NCBI GenBank assembly: GCA_013348725.1
Contig: CP054689.1
Coordinates: 1,538,501 to 1,602,500, forward strand
DNA: 64,000 bases
Direction of reading: 5' to 3'
Origin: Ectothiorhodospiraceae bacterium 2226
Lineage (GTDB): Bacteria; Pseudomonadota; Gammaproteobacteria; GCA-013348725
Both the position numbers and the translations under genes were made by a program. How positions within the stretch are numbered: position 1 is the stretch's first letter; the number at the start of each line of letters is the position of its first letter. Shown here piece after piece: positions 7,832 through 17,207 of this stretch. The notes beneath the pieces are model-generated. The model searched no databases and was not told the origin of the DNA. It worked only from the letters and a program-made list of their open reading frames with translations.

Positions 7832-8254
7832 TCACTCCTTGGTGAGCGGGAAGCCCGCGTTCAGCCAGCCGGTGACTCCGCCCTTAAGGTTATAGACCTT
7901 CTCGAAGCCCGCTTTGCGCAGCTGCGCGCAGGCGCGCGCCGAGCGCGCCCCGCTGCGGCAGTTCACGATCAGCGGTTTGTCCTTGAATTTCTCCAGTTTC
8001 TTCAGCCGCTGCGGCAGCTCGCCGAGCGGCACGTGCTTGGCGCCGAGGATGTGGCCGGTGTTCCACTCGCCCTGGTCGCGCACGTCCACCACCACCGCGT
8101 TCTCGCGGTTGATCATCTTGACGGCGTCGGACGGCTCCAGGTCCTGATAACCGCCGAGGCGCCCGCCCAGGCTGGGCATCAAGAGCAGCACCAGGATGAC
8201 GATCAGCGCAAGGAAGAGGTACCAGTTGTTGAGAACGAAGCTGAAGAAGTCCAT
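7832..8254 (-). CDS. Membrane-anchored single-domain rhodanese (YibN type)
   Basis: The 140-residue protein has one N-terminal membrane helix (about residues 7-27) followed by a rhodanese domain with the active-site loop CRSGARS, so it is a probable sulfurtransferase facing the cytosol. The family E. coli YibN sits at the same place upstream of grxC-secB. I chose the ATG at 8254 because it places the membrane helix at the N-terminus; an upstream start at 8320 would add 22 residues rich in Pro and Cys. Sulfane-sulfur handling fits the sulfur-oxidising context of the window, but the substrate is unknown. Confidence 0.88.
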   Translation of the reverse strand: MDFFSFVLNNWYLFLALIVILVLLLMPSLGGRLGGYQDLEPSDAVKMINRENAVVVDVRDQGEWNTGHILGAKHVPLGELPQRLKKLEKFKDKPLIVNCRSGARSARACAQLRKAGFEKVYNLKGGVTGWLNAGFPLTKE

Positions 8255-8350
8255 GGGCGTCCGGTAGGGGCGTGGCGGATGACAGCGGCATAGTGTGCCG
8301 GGCGGCGCGCCCCGGCTCAAGCGGGGAGGCCGCCCGGCATCCGCGGGCGG

Positions 8351-8563
8351 TCAGGCGGCGCGCTGCGGCCCGCGCAGTCGCGCCAGCATGGAGTCCAGCG
8401 GGCAGAAGCGCGTGAACCCGCTCTGCAGCAGGTTGAAGCCGACGAAGGCGGTGAACCACAGCCAATACACGTGATGAAACACCGGACTGGCCTCGACGCC
8501 GAGCGCCAGGGAGATCAACACGAAGCTGCCGGCAACGATACGGACGATTTGCTCATTGCACAT
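8351..8563 (-). CDS. Small DUF2892 membrane protein
   Basis: The 70-residue product matches the DUF2892 family: a short N-terminal segment, two membrane helices (about residues 9-25 and 33-50) and the characteristic SGFTRFCPLDSML motif with a conserved Cys between helix 2 and the C-terminus. The same domain is fused to a rhodanese in E. coli YgaP. Here it stands between a rhodanese gene and an ArsR regulator of the YgaV/SqrR type, all on one strand, so a role in handling sulfane sulfur is a reasonable inference. The biochemical function of stand-alone members is not known to me. Confidence 0.85.
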   Translation of the reverse strand: MCNEQIVRIVAGSFVLISLALGVEASPVFHHVYWLWFTAFVGFNLLQSGFTRFCPLDSMLARLRGPQRAA

Positions 8564-8648
8564 GATGAAACCCTCGAAGGGGGTGGTGGGAACAAAGGCA
8601 GCCGGCGCGGGCCTCGCGGGCCCGCGCGCGGATCGATGGTCGGCGCGC

Positions 8649-8972
8649 TTAGGCCGCGGCCATCGAGCAGAACACCTCGCGCATCATGCTGATCAGGCGC
8701 AAAGTGCGCGCATCGCCAACGCGGTAAAACACGCGGTTGGCGTCCTTGCGCGAGGCGAGGATGCCCTTGTCGCGCAAGATGGCCAGATGCTGGGAGATAT
8801 TGCTCTGGGACGTGCCGACCGCGTCGACGATATCCTGTACGCTCACCTCCCGATCGCCGAGGGTGCAGAGGATTTTCAACCGCAGCGGATGGGACATGGC
8901 CTTCAACGAACGGGAGGCGCGGTCGATGTCTTCATCACGCGTGATGAGATCTACAGTTTCGGTCTGCGTCAT
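8649..8972 (-). CDS. ArsR-family regulator with a persulfide-sensor-like cysteine pair (SqrR/BigR/YgaV type)
   Basis: This 107-residue winged-helix repressor starts at the ATG at 8972. It has the ArsR core SHPLRLKILCTLG, the recognition helix TSQSNISQHLAILRDKGI and the wing KDANRVFYRV. Cys36 (alpha-2) and Cys102 (near the C-terminus) are the only cysteines and are 66 residues apart, as I recall for Cys41 and Cys107 of Rhodobacter SqrR. In that family they form a di- or tetrasulfide on exposure to reactive sulfur, which releases DNA. There is no metal-binding CxC motif in the recognition helix. The DUF2892 gene downstream is the probable target. An upstream in-frame ATG at 9053 is less likely. 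Confidence 0.88.
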   Translation of the reverse strand: MTQTETVDLITRDEDIDRASRSLKAMSHPLRLKILCTLGDREVSVQDIVDAVGTSQSNISQHLAILRDKGILASRKDANRVFYRVGDARTLRLISMMREVFCSMAAA

Positions 8973-8989
8973 ACCGCAAGTTCCTATCA

Positions 8990-9105
8990 AGTGTCGCGCT
9001 CCATGCGGGGATCTTGTTTTGATGTGGGAACAGTACTGCCCATCCTCGGCCAAACCATATACAATAATCCTTCATTTGAGAAGTGTTTTATTCTAATACT
9101 GTGAT
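8990..9105 (-). promoter_or_regulatory. AT-rich promoter/operator region upstream of the ArsR-family gene
   Basis: In a very GC-rich window this stretch is unusually AT-rich, especially 9050-9100. It contains the palindromic core TATT-CT-AATA (about 9089-9098) and the related half-site ACAATAAT at 9061. ArsR-family persulfide sensors bind AT-rich inverted repeats and autoregulate, so this is the natural place for promoter and operator. The exact -35/-10 boxes cannot be fixed by eye. Confidence 0.4.
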
Positions 9106-9216
9106 GGTCGCGGGCGCGCCTGCTAAGGCGCGGAATTTGCTGGAAGCCCGCCCCCGTGCTGCGATAGACTGAGTCTAAATCACGTACGCCAACCCGACGG
9201 AACCGAAAAGATCTTC

Positions 9217-10791
9217 ATGCCTGAGCGCAAACCCCTGGTGCTGGTCATCTTCGATGGCTGGGGCTACAGCGAATCTCCCCATGCGAACGCGATCCATAAG
9301 GCGCGCAAGCCGAACTGGGACCGACTCTGGAACGCCTACCCGCACGCCCTGATCCGCGCCTCCGGCGCCGAGGTCGGCCTCCCCGCCGAACAGATGGGCA
9401 ACTCCGAGGTGGGCCACCTGAATCTAGGCGCCGGACGCGTGGTTTATCAGGAGTTTACGCGCGTGAGCCGCGCCATCAAGACCGGCTCGTTCTACTCCAA
9501 CCAGACGCTGACCGACGCGGTGGACCAGGCGCGCGACAGTGATCGGGCGGTGCACATCCTCGGGCTGCTGTCCCCCGGCGGGGTGCATAGCCATGAAGAG
9601 CACATTCACGCGATGGTCGAGTTGGCGGTCAAGCGCGGCGCCACGCGGGTCTATGTGCACGCCTTCCTGGACGGCCGCGATACCGCGCCCAAGAGCGCGC
9701 TGGAATCGATCCGCGCCTTGGAAGCCAAGTGTCAGGAGGTGGGCGGCGGGCGCATCGCCTCCCTGATCGGGCGCTACTACGCCATGGACCGCGACCACCG
9801 CTGGCCGCGGGTGCAGGCCGCCTACGACCTGATGACCCGCGGGGCCGCCGAGTTCAGGGCCCCCGAGGCCGCCGCCGGCCTGGAGGCCGCCTACGAGCGC
9901 GGCGAGAGCGACGAATTCGTGCAGGCGACCGCCGTGGTGCCGCCGGGCGAGGCGCCGGTGGAGATCGTCGATGGCGACGTGGTGGTGTTCATGAATTACC
10001 GCTCCGACCGCGCGCGCCAGATCACCCGGCCCTTCATCGACCCGGACTTCGACGCCTTCGAGCGCGCCGCCACGCCCAAGCTGGGCGCCTTCGTGACCCT
10101 CACCGAGTACAGCGAGGACTTCGACGTGCCGGTGGCCTTCCCGCCCGAGCGCATGACGAACGTGTTCGGCGAGTACATCGCCAAGCTCGGCCTGCACCAA
10201 CTGCGCATCGCCGAGACCGAGAAGTACGCGCACGTCACCTTCTTCTTCAACGGCGGGCAAGAGGTGCCGTTCGACGGCGAGGACCGCATCCTGGTGCCCT
10301 CGCCCAACGTCGCTACCTACGATCTGCAGCCGCAGATGAGCGCGCCGGAGGTCACCGACCGCCTGGTCGAGGCCATCGAAAGCGGCCGCTACGAGGTCAT
10401 CATCTGCAACTACGCCAATCCCGACATGGTCGGCCACACCGGCAATATGGAGGCGACGGTACAGGCCATCGAGGCGCTGGACGGGTGTCTCGGCCGCGTG
10501 GCCGATGCCGTGCGGCGTACTGGCGGTGAGTTGCTCATCACCGCGGATCACGGCAACGCCGAGTTGATGAGCAACGACGAGACGCAGCAGATGCACACCG
10601 CCCATACCAGCAATCCGGTGCCCTTCCTCTATATGGGCCGGGCGGTGGAGATGGAGCCGACCGGCGCGCTGTGCGATGTGGCGCCCACCATGCTCTACCT
10701 GCTGGATCTGCCGCAGCCCTCCGAGATGAACGGCCGGCCGCTGCTGCGCCTGGTCGAGGAGCATGCCCAGCCCGAGGCGCGCGGGGCCTGA
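9217..10791 (+). CDS. gpmI: 2,3-bisphosphoglycerate-independent phosphoglycerate mutase
   Basis: The 524-residue enzyme interconverts 3- and 2-phosphoglycerate through a phosphoserine intermediate. The manganese/serine site [16 protein letters not shown], the N-terminal [30 protein letters not shown] and the metal-binding ITADHGNAE and [12 protein letters not shown] motifs are all present. Length and order are normal. It heads the conserved gpmI-envC-ctpA-yibQ run. Confidence 0.96.
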   Translation: MPERKPLVLVIFDGWGYSESPHANAIHKARKPNWDRLWNAYPHALIRASGAEVGLPAEQMGNSEVGHLNLGAGRVVYQEFTRVSRAIKTGSFYSNQTLTDAVDQARDSDRAVHILGLLSPGGVHSHEEHIHAMVELAVKRGATRVYVHAFLDGRDTAPKSALESIRALEAKCQEVGGGRIASLIGRYYAMDRDHRWPRVQAAYDLMTRGAAEFRAPEAAAGLEAAYERGESDEFVQATAVVPPGEAPVEIVDGDVVVFMNYRSDRARQITRPFIDPDFDAFERAATPKLGAFVTLTEYSEDFDVPVAFPPERMTNVFGEYIAKLGLHQLRIAETEKYAHVTFFFNGGQEVPFDGEDRILVPSPNVATYDLQPQMSAPEVTDRLVEAIESGRYEVIICNYANPDMVGHTGNMEATVQAIEALDGCLGRVADAVRRTGGELLITADHGNAELMSNDETQQMHTAHTSNPVPFLYMGRAVEMEPTGALCDVAPTMLYLLDLPQPSEMNGRPLLRLVEEHAQPEARGA

Positions 10792-10822
10792 CGGCGATGG
10801 GCGTGGCCGCGGGGCGCACCGG

Positions 10823-11959
10823 TTGAGGCCCTGGCCGCTGCTCCTGCTCCTGCTGGTGCTCTCCGCCGCACCCGCGCTCGGCGCCGATACCGCGCAGGAG
10901 CGTGCGGCGCGTGAGCGCGAACTCGACACGCTGCGCGAGCGCATCGAGCAGGTGCGCGGCCGGCTCGACAGCGTGCGTGACCAGAGCCAGGCCGCCACCG
11001 CGGCGCTGCGCGATGTCGAGCGCGACATCGCCCGGCGCCTGCGGGCACTCGAGCAGCTGGAGGCCGACATGAAGGCGGCCCAGGCCCGGCTGCGGGTGCT
11101 ACGCGCCGAAGAGGCGGCCCTCCACGAGGACCTGCACGCGCAGCGCGAGGCGCTCGCGGCTCAGATGCGGGCGGCCTATCTCATGGGGCGCCAGCCCTAC
11201 CTGAAGTTGCTTCTCAACCAGGAAGACCCCGCCAGCCTCGGGCGCGTGCTGCGCTACTACGACTATTTCAACCGCGCCCGCCAGGCCTCGCTGGAGGAGC
11301 TCGCGGCGCGTACCCGCGCGCTGCATGCGGTGCAGACATCGCTGCAGAGCGAGCTCCAGACCCTGGAGGCGAGCCGCGAGCGCCAGCGCCGCGAGCAGGG
11401 GGAACTCGAGCAGGCCCGCGCGGCCCGCGCCGCGCTGGTCGCCCGGCTTCGGGATGAAGTGCGCGCGGGCGATGCGGAACTAACACGCCTGCGCGAGGAC
11501 GAACGAAGGCTGGAGGCGTTGTTGGAGGATCTGCGCGCGGCGGTAGCCGAGGCGCCGCGCAGTGTGCCTGCGCAGGACTTCGGGCGCCTCAAGGGTCGGC
11601 TGCCGTGGCCGGCACCTGGCGCGGTGCAGCGCGCCGGCAGCGGTGAGCGCGGGCGCGAGCATGGCGTCCTGATCCGCGCCGCCGAGGGCGCGCCGGTCGA
11701 ATCCGTCTCGCACGGGCGGGTGGTGTTCGCCGACTGGCTGCGCGGCTACGGGCTGTTGCTCATCGTCGACCACGGCGAGGGCTACATGAGCCTCTACGGC
11801 CACAATCAGCAGCTATATAAGAATGCAGGGGACTGGGTCGAAGGCGGCGAGGTGATCAGCCGCGCCGGCGCGGGCACGGAGGCCTCCGGCGTGTACTTTG
11901 AGCTTCGTCACAACGGTCGCCCAATCAGTGCCAAAACCTGGTGCCGACCGCGGGGTTGA
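10823..11959 (+). CDS. envC: Murein hydrolase activator EnvC (degenerate LytM domain)
   Basis: The periplasmic protein has a signal peptide (MRPWPLLLLLLVLSAAPALG if the TTG at 10823 is used), a long coiled coil (about residues 25-250) and a C-terminal LytM/M23 domain. The M23 zinc ligands are lost: the first His motif reads REHGVLI and the HxH motif has become VYFELR. EnvC does not cut peptidoglycan itself but activates the amidases AmiA/B at the septum under FtsEX control. The in-frame ATG at 10763, overlapping gpmI by 29 bp, would give 398 residues with a long, unusual basic n-region; I prefer the TTG. Conserved next to gpmI. Confidence 0.87.
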   Translation: MRPWPLLLLLLVLSAAPALGADTAQERAARERELDTLRERIEQVRGRLDSVRDQSQAATAALRDVERDIARRLRALEQLEADMKAAQARLRVLRAEEAALHEDLHAQREALAAQMRAAYLMGRQPYLKLLLNQEDPASLGRVLRYYDYFNRARQASLEELAARTRALHAVQTSLQSELQTLEASRERQRREQGELEQARAARAALVARLRDEVRAGDAELTRLREDERRLEALLEDLRAAVAEAPRSVPAQDFGRLKGRLPWPAPGAVQRAGSGERGREHGVLIRAAEGAPVESVSHGRVVFADWLRGYGLLLIVDHGEGYMSLYGHNQQLYKNAGDWVEGGEVISRAGAGTEASGVYFELRHNGRPISAKTWCRPRG

Positions 11960-12037
11960 TCGTGCGCCGCGCAGCACTTTAGTTTAGTATCGAGCCAGAT
12001 GCAGGGACGTATTGGGGCGAAGCCCTGGGAGACGACT

Positions 12038-13387
12038 ATGAAGCCGATGTTCCATAAAGCCGTGATCCTTTCGACCGGACTCTTGATGGGCGTGTTGCTG
12101 GCCTTGGGCGGCAGCGTCCTGGCCGATCGCAGTGAGCCACAGACGGTCGTCCTCCCGGTGGAGGAGTTGCGTGCGTTCACCGAGGTCTTCGCGCGCATCA
12201 AAAACGATTACGTCGAAGAAGTCGACGACCGCACCCTGCTGCAGCACGCCATCCGCGGCATGCTCACCGGGCTCGACCCCCACTCCGCGTATCTCGATAC
12301 GGACGAATACAAGGACCTGCGGGTCGGCACCTCCGGCGAGTTCGGCGGCCTCGGCATCGAGGTCAGCATGGAAGACGGCTTCGTGAAGGTGGTCGCGCCC
12401 ATCGACGAGACGCCGGCTGCGCGTGCCGGCATCCGTGCGGGCGACACCATCATCCGCCTCGACGAGACCCCGGTGAAGGGCATGAGCCTGTCCGACGCGG
12501 TCAAGATGATGCGCGGCAAGCCCAACACCGATCTCACCCTGACGGTGGTGCGCGACGGCGAGGACCGGCCGCTCGACATCACCATCACGCGCGCCATCAT
12601 CAAGGTGCAGAGCGTGCGCTCGCGCACCCTGGAGCCCGGCTTCGGCTACCTGCGCATCACGCAGTTCCAGTCGCGTACCGGCGAGGACGTGGTCAGGGCG
12701 TTGCAGAGCTTGAAGAATGAGAACGACGGCGCGCTCAAGGGCCTGGTGCTCGACCTGCGCAACAACCCCGGCGGCGTGCTGAACGCCTCCGTGGCGGTGG
12801 CCGACGCCTTCCTCGACCAGGGACTCATCGTGTACACCGAGGGTCGCGTGCCGGGTTCGGAACTCAAGTTCCACGCCAACCCGAACGATACGCTGGAAGG
12901 GGCGCCCATCGTGGTGCTGGTCAACGGCGGTTCCGCCTCGGCCTCCGAGATCGTCGCCGGCGCGTTGCAGGATCACCGCCGCGCGATCGTCATGGGCGAG
13001 GACACCTTCGGCAAGGGCTCGGTACAGACCATCATGCCGATGGGCAACGAGACCGCGCTGAAGCTGACCACGGCGCGTTACTTCACGCCCAAGGGCCGCT
13101 CCATCCAGGCGCACGGCATCACCCCGGACATCCCGCTCGAGTCGGTGCAGCTCGCCCAGGCGGAGGGCGGCTTCCAGGGTCTGCGCGAGTCCGATCTCAA
13201 CCGTCACCTGCGCAACGGCCAGCTGGAAGAGGCCGCGCCGGCGGACGAAGAGGGCGCCGAGGTGCCGCGCAATCGCCGCAACCGGGCGGGCGACAGCGAG
13301 CGCCTGGAGCTGGCCACCACCGACTACCCGCTGTACGAGGCGCTGAACCTCTTGAAGGGGATGTACCTCATGAACAGCCGCTCCTGA
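12038..13387 (+). CDS. ctpA: Carboxy-terminal processing protease (S41 family, PDZ)
   Basis: The periplasmic serine protease has a signal peptide (residues 1-28), an S41 N-terminal region with the KNDYVEEVDD motif, a PDZ domain with GLGIEVSMEDG (about residues 80-160) and the catalytic Ser/Lys dyad in GGSASASEIVAG and DTFGKGSVQT. Such proteases trim cell-wall enzymes and other envelope proteins. The ATG at 12038 has a GGGAGA ribosome-binding site at the right distance and gives a clean signal peptide; the ATG at 11999 would add 13 residues. The C-terminal 80 residues are charged and linker-like. A terminator follows at 13413. Confidence 0.93.
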   Translation: MKPMFHKAVILSTGLLMGVLLALGGSVLADRSEPQTVVLPVEELRAFTEVFARIKNDYVEEVDDRTLLQHAIRGMLTGLDPHSAYLDTDEYKDLRVGTSGEFGGLGIEVSMEDGFVKVVAPIDETPAARAGIRAGDTIIRLDETPVKGMSLSDAVKMMRGKPNTDLTLTVVRDGEDRPLDITITRAIIKVQSVRSRTLEPGFGYLRITQFQSRTGEDVVRALQSLKNENDGALKGLVLDLRNNPGGVLNASVAVADAFLDQGLIVYTEGRVPGSELKFHANPNDTLEGAPIVVLVNGGSASASEIVAGALQDHRRAIVMGEDTFGKGSVQTIMPMGNETALKLTTARYFTPKGRSIQAHGITPDIPLESVQLAQAEGGFQGLRESDLNRHLRNGQLEEAAPADEEGAEVPRNRRNRAGDSERLELATTDYPLYEALNLLKGMYLMNSRS

Positions 13388-13412
13388 TCCATGCGGGCTT
13401 GAGCGACACTGA

Positions 13413-13440
13413 GCGGCGCCTGCGGGCGCCGCTTTATTTT
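13413..13440 (+). terminator. Rho-independent terminator after ctpA
   Basis: The perfect stem GCGGCGCC-tgcg-GGCGCCGC is followed directly by TTTATTTT. It lies 26 bp after the ctpA stop and 15 bp before yibQ, so transcription of yibQ is partly separated from the gpmI-envC-ctpA unit. Confidence 0.88.
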
Positions 13441-13454
13441 GAACAAGAAAAACA

Positions 13455-14243
13455 ATGTACCGAACGCTTCCACTCGCGCTGCTGTGCGCGCTGCTGCTCA
13501 TCGCCCCGTCGGTCGCCGCCGGGTTCGAGCCGCCGCGCCCGGCTTATGTTGCGCTCATCATTGACGACCTTGGGGACCGCTGGCTGGAGGGCCGGCGCGC
13601 GGTGGATCTGCCGGGCGCGGTGACCGTCGCCGTCCTGCCCCATACGCCCCACGCCCGCACCCTCGCCGAGCGCGCCCACGCGGCCGGCAAGGAGGTCATG
13701 CTCCACCAGCCCATGCAGCCGGTCGGCGAGCGCGAGCCGGGCCGCGGCGCGCTGCTCCTCGACATGAGCCGCGAGGAGCTGGCGGCCACCGTGCGTGCCA
13801 ACGTGGCGGCGGTTCCGCATGTGGTCGGAATCAACAACCACATGGGCAGCCTGCTTACCCGCCACCCCGGCCACATGCTGTGGCTCATGGAGGAACTGCG
13901 CACGCTGGGTGGGCTTTACTTTGTCGACAGCCGCACCACGCACGCCACCATCGCCAAGCAGATGGCACGCGAGCAGGCCCTGCCGACCCTGGGCCGCGAT
14001 GTGTTTCTCGACCACGATCCACGTCCGATCGCCATCGAGGCCCAGTGGCGGCGGCTACTGGCGCAGGCCAGGCGCACGGGTGCGGCGGTGGGTATCGGGC
14101 ATCCCTATCCCGAGACGCTCGACGTGTTGGAAGCGGTGCTGCCCGAGTTGGAGGGCACCGGCGTGCGGCTGGTGCCTGTGTCAGACTTACTGCAGGTCAC
14201 GGACCAAAGGAGGGAGCCATGGCGCGTGTCCTTGTCCCCCTAG
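13455..14243 (+). CDS. yibQ: Divergent polysaccharide deacetylase family protein (YibQ)
   Basis: The 262-residue protein has a signal peptide (about residues 1-21) and a deacetylase-like fold with the characteristic VALIIDDLGDRW, MLHQPMQP, GINNHMGSLLT, GLYFVDSRTT and GIGHPYPETL motifs of the divergent polysaccharide deacetylase 2 family (DUF610). Its substrate is not established. It follows envC-ctpA, as in many gammaproteobacteria, which suggests a cell-envelope role. The ATG is 10-15 bp after the ctpA terminator. Its end overlaps the next start by 25 bp. Confidence 0.9.
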   Translation: MYRTLPLALLCALLLIAPSVAAGFEPPRPAYVALIIDDLGDRWLEGRRAVDLPGAVTVAVLPHTPHARTLAERAHAAGKEVMLHQPMQPVGEREPGRGALLLDMSREELAATVRANVAAVPHVVGINNHMGSLLTRHPGHMLWLMEELRTLGGLYFVDSRTTHATIAKQMAREQALPTLGRDVFLDHDPRPIAIEAQWRRLLAQARRTGAAVGIGHPYPETLDVLEAVLPELEGTGVRLVPVSDLLQVTDQRREPWRVSLSP

Positions 14244-14770
14244 CGGAGGGCTGCGAAGAACTCGAGGCGGTCACCATCATCGACCTGCTGCGTCGCGCCG
14301 AGGTGGAGGTGGTCACCGCCGGCCTGCGCCCGGGACCCGTGCGCGCGAGCCGCGGCACGGTGCTGGTGCCGGATGTGACGCTCGACCAGGTGCTGGAGCA
14401 GGATTTCGACCTGATCGCCCTGCCCGGCGGGCTGCCGGGGGCCGACCACCTGGCGCAGGACGAGCGTCTCCTCGCCCTGCTGCGCGCGCACGCCGAACGC
14501 GGGCGCTACACGGCCGCCATTTGTGCCGGTCCCAAGGTGCTGGCGCGCGCCGGTCTGTTGGACGGCCGCCGTGCCACCTGCTTTCCCGGCGCCTTGGACC
14601 AGGACGCGGGCGGCGCCGCGCTGACCGACGAGCCGGTGGTGGTGGACGGCCGGGTGATCACCTCGAAAGGCCCGGGGACGGCGATGGATTTCGCCCTCAC
14701 GTTGATCGAGCAGCTGGTGGGGCGTGACCGACGAGAGCGGGTCGAGGGCGCCCTGCAGCGCGCGGCCTGA
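14219..14770 (+). CDS. DJ-1/YajL-family protein
   Basis: The 183-residue flavodoxin-like protein carries the DJ-1 signature AAICAGPKVLA with the nucleophile Cys102, the N-terminal Glu of GCEELEAV and LPGGLPGADHL. Members such as YajL act as thiol-dependent chaperones or glyoxalase/deglycase-type enzymes; the precise activity is debated. The ATG at 14219 has a strong AAGGAGGGA ribosome-binding site inside the end of yibQ, so the two are translated from one message. Confidence 0.92.
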   Translation: MARVLVPLAEGCEELEAVTIIDLLRRAEVEVVTAGLRPGPVRASRGTVLVPDVTLDQVLEQDFDLIALPGGLPGADHLAQDERLLALLRAHAERGRYTAAICAGPKVLARAGLLDGRRATCFPGALDQDAGGAALTDEPVVVDGRVITSKGPGTAMDFALTLIEQLVGRDRRERVEGALQRAA

Positions 14771-14889
14771 GCGCATGTCGACCGGGGGGCAGTCCCCTCC
14801 GGCGCCGCCCAAACCCTAGCGCGTTCGGGTTGCGGTCCAGGCGCCCCACACCGCTCCATCAGACGGTCACTGCTCGGTCGGCGCAGGTC

Positions 14890-16548
14890 TCAGTCGCGCC
14901 GCGGCCAGCCGATCCAGAGCACGAGCGCGCCGCTCAGCGCGAGCAGCCAGGCGAGCAGGGGCGCCTGCGCCACGTAAGGGGGCGGATGGCCCAGCCCGAC
15001 CAGTAAGGCGGCCGACAGCATCAGCGCGCCGCCCGCGGCACCGGCGTAGGCGCGGCGCTGGTAGCGGCGCAGATCGCGGCGGATCTTGCGCAGCTCGTCT
15101 GCCTGGCTCGCCTGCCCCACCCGCTCGCGGCGCTGCTGCTCCAGCACGTCGTGCACCAACGAGGGCAGGTGCGGCAGCCGCTCGGCCCAGCGCGGCAACT
15201 CCTCGCGCAGGTGGCGGAAGAATGCCGCCGGCCCCACCTGATCCTCCATCCAGCGTTCCAGATACGGCTTGGCCGTCTGCCACAGGTCGAGGTCCGGGTA
15301 GAGCTGTCGCCCCAGGCCCTCGATGTTGAGCAGCGTCTTCTGCAGCAGTACGAGTTGCGGCTGCACCTCCATGTTGAAGCGCCGCGCGGTCTGGAACAGG
15401 CGCAGCAGCAGGTGCCCGAAGGAGATGTCCTTGAGCGGGCGCTGGAAGATCGGTTCGCACACGGTGCGGATGGCCGCCTCGAACTCCTCCACGCGGGTGC
15501 CGCCCGGCACCCAGCCCGATTCGACGTGCAGCTCGGCCACGCGCCGGTAGTCGCGCTCGAAGAAGGCGAGGAAGTTCTCGGCGAGGTAGCGCTGGTCCTC
15601 GCGCGAGAGGGTGCCCATGATGCCGAAGTCCACCGCGATGTACTGGCCCTCGGGCGAGACGAAGATGTTGCCCGGGTGCATGTCGGCGTGGAAGAAGCTG
15701 TCGCGGAACACCTGGCTGAAGAATATCTCCACGCCCATCTCGCTCAGGCGCTTCAAGTCGATCCTCTGCGCACGCAGGGCGCCCACGTCGCTGATGGGGG
15801 TGCCGTGCACGCGCTCCATCACCATGACCTCGCGCCGCGTATAGGGCCAGTGCACGGCGGGGATGTACAGCAGCGGCGAGTCCTCGAAGTTGCGCCGCAG
15901 CAGCGAGGCATTGGCCGCCTCGCGTTGCAGATCGAGTTCGTCGATCAGCGTCCGCTCGTAATCGTCCACCAGCTCGCGCGGGCGCAGGCGCCGCGCGTCG
16001 GGCCAGTAACGCTGCAGGTTGTCGGCCACCAGGCGCAGCAGCCCGATGTCGCGCCGAATGGTGCTTTCGATGTCGGGCCGAACGATCTTGACCACCACCT
16101 CGCTGCCGTCGTGCAGGCGCGCCGCGTGCACCTGAGCGATGGAGGCCGAGGCCAGCGCCTCTTCGGAGAACTCGGCGAAAATCGTGTCGAGGGTGGTGCC
16201 GTAGGCGCGCTCGGCGATGGCGCGCGCCTGGCGGCCGGCGAAGGGCGGCACGCGATCCTGCAACGCCGCGAGCTCGCGCGCGAGGTCGTCCGGCAACAGG
16301 TCGCGACGGGTGGATAACAGCTGCCCGAACTTTACGAACAGCGGGCCGAGATCGATCAGGGCTTGGCGGATGCGCACGCCGCGCGTGAGCCGCAGGCGGT
16401 CGCGCCGTCCCACCCAGTAGGCGGGCGAGAGGTACACCAAGAACCGCAGTTGGCGAAACAGCGGCAGGGCGAACAGGAGTTCGTCCACGCCATGCTTTTG
16501 CAGCACCCAGCCGATGTAGAACAGTCGTACGATCTGCCCCGGCCTCAC
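14890..16548 (-). CDS. ubiB: Ubiquinone biosynthesis regulatory kinase-like protein UbiB
   Basis: The 552-residue protein belongs to the ABC1/ADCK atypical kinase family required for ubiquinone synthesis, where it seems to help extract lipid precursors from the membrane. The KxGQ motif ([11 protein letters not shown]), the [16 protein letters not shown] segment, [11 protein letters not shown] and VDFGIMG are seen, and two C-terminal membrane helices end the protein (about residues 497-545). The start is GTG at 16548, overlapping the ubiJ stop (GTGA). This order ubiE-ubiJ-ubiB is the enterobacterial one. Confidence 0.94.
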   Translation of the reverse strand: MRPGQIVRLFYIGWVLQKHGVDELLFALPLFRQLRFLVYLSPAYWVGRRDRLRLTRGVRIRQALIDLGPLFVKFGQLLSTRRDLLPDDLARELAALQDRVPPFAGRQARAIAERAYGTTLDTIFAEFSEEALASASIAQVHAARLHDGSEVVVKIVRPDIESTIRRDIGLLRLVADNLQRYWPDARRLRPRELVDDYERTLIDELDLQREAANASLLRRNFEDSPLLYIPAVHWPYTRREVMVMERVHGTPISDVGALRAQRIDLKRLSEMGVEIFFSQVFRDSFFHADMHPGNIFVSPEGQYIAVDFGIMGTLSREDQRYLAENFLAFFERDYRRVAELHVESGWVPGGTRVEEFEAAIRTVCEPIFQRPLKDISFGHLLLRLFQTARRFNMEVQPQLVLLQKTLLNIEGLGRQLYPDLDLWQTAKPYLERWMEDQVGPAAFFRHLREELPRWAERLPHLPSLVHDVLEQQRRERVGQASQADELRKIRRDLRRYQRRAYAGAAGGALMLSAALLVGLGHPPPYVAQAPLLAWLLALSGALVLWIGWPRRD

Positions 16549-17177
16549 GGCGTATCCTCCCCCGCGAGGCGCTGCGCCAGCCGCCGCACCCGCTGCTCGA
16601 GGCGGTCCACGTCCGAGCGGGTGCGGTCGACCGCGGCGAGGTAGTCCTCCACCAGCGCGCGCGGCGGCAGCAGGCGGGTCTCATCCTGCAGGTACTCGCC
16701 GAGGTCGAGCGCGAGGTTGTGCGCCGTCGCCTTGCTCCAGGCGCCGGTGGCGCGCGCCGCGCGCATCAGCTGGTGGGCCGCCACATCGCCGATCAGTTGC
16801 GCGAGCCGCTCTTCCCAGTCGATGTCCAGCCCGGTGAGCAGGCGCTGAAAGCGCTGCCCGAGCTCCACGTCCCCCTCCACCTGCACCTCGCCGGCGAACA
16901 CCAAGTCCGTGCTGTCGTCGCTCAGGGCGAGCCGCAGGTAGGTGAGCGGGGTGGCGCGGATACGCGCATCGGCCGGCGCGTCGCTGTGGTCGCGCAGCGC
17001 CAGCCCCCCTTCGGCGGGCACGCAATACACGGTCCACGGCGTGCCGCGCAGCTCCAGCGCGATGGTCTTGCCGGCCAGGCGCGCGAGCCGTCGCGGGGCG
17101 GCGGGATCCAGGCGCAGCGCGGCATTGACCGCTTGCGCGGCGGGCCGCAGCCAGGGCGTGGAGTCGGGGCGGTTCAT
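16545..17177 (-). CDS. ubiJ: Ubiquinone biosynthesis accessory factor UbiJ (SCP2 domain)
   Basis: The 210-residue protein has an N-terminal SCP2 lipid-carrier domain (about residues 15-120, with [21 protein letters not shown]) and a C-terminal helical, coiled-coil part. UbiJ with UbiK scaffolds the soluble ubiquinone-synthesis complex. It lies between ubiE and ubiB, overlapping the latter by four bases, which is the diagnostic context because the sequence itself is weakly conserved. Confidence 0.9.
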   Translation of the reverse strand: MNRPDSTPWLRPAAQAVNAALRLDPAAPRRLARLAGKTIALELRGTPWTVYCVPAEGGLALRDHSDAPADARIRATPLTYLRLALSDDSTDLVFAGEVQVEGDVELGQRFQRLLTGLDIDWEERLAQLIGDVAAHQLMRAARATGAWSKATAHNLALDLGEYLQDETRLLPPRALVEDYLAAVDRTRSDVDRLEQRVRRLAQRLAGEDTP

Positions 17178-17207
17178 GCCGCGCGGACCGGGTGTCGCAC
17201 GGCGGGA

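Noticed and set aside
9424-11070. A 548-codon minus frame opposite gpmI and envC
   Set aside because: Composition is typical of an antisense shadow and gpmI is unmistakable on plus.
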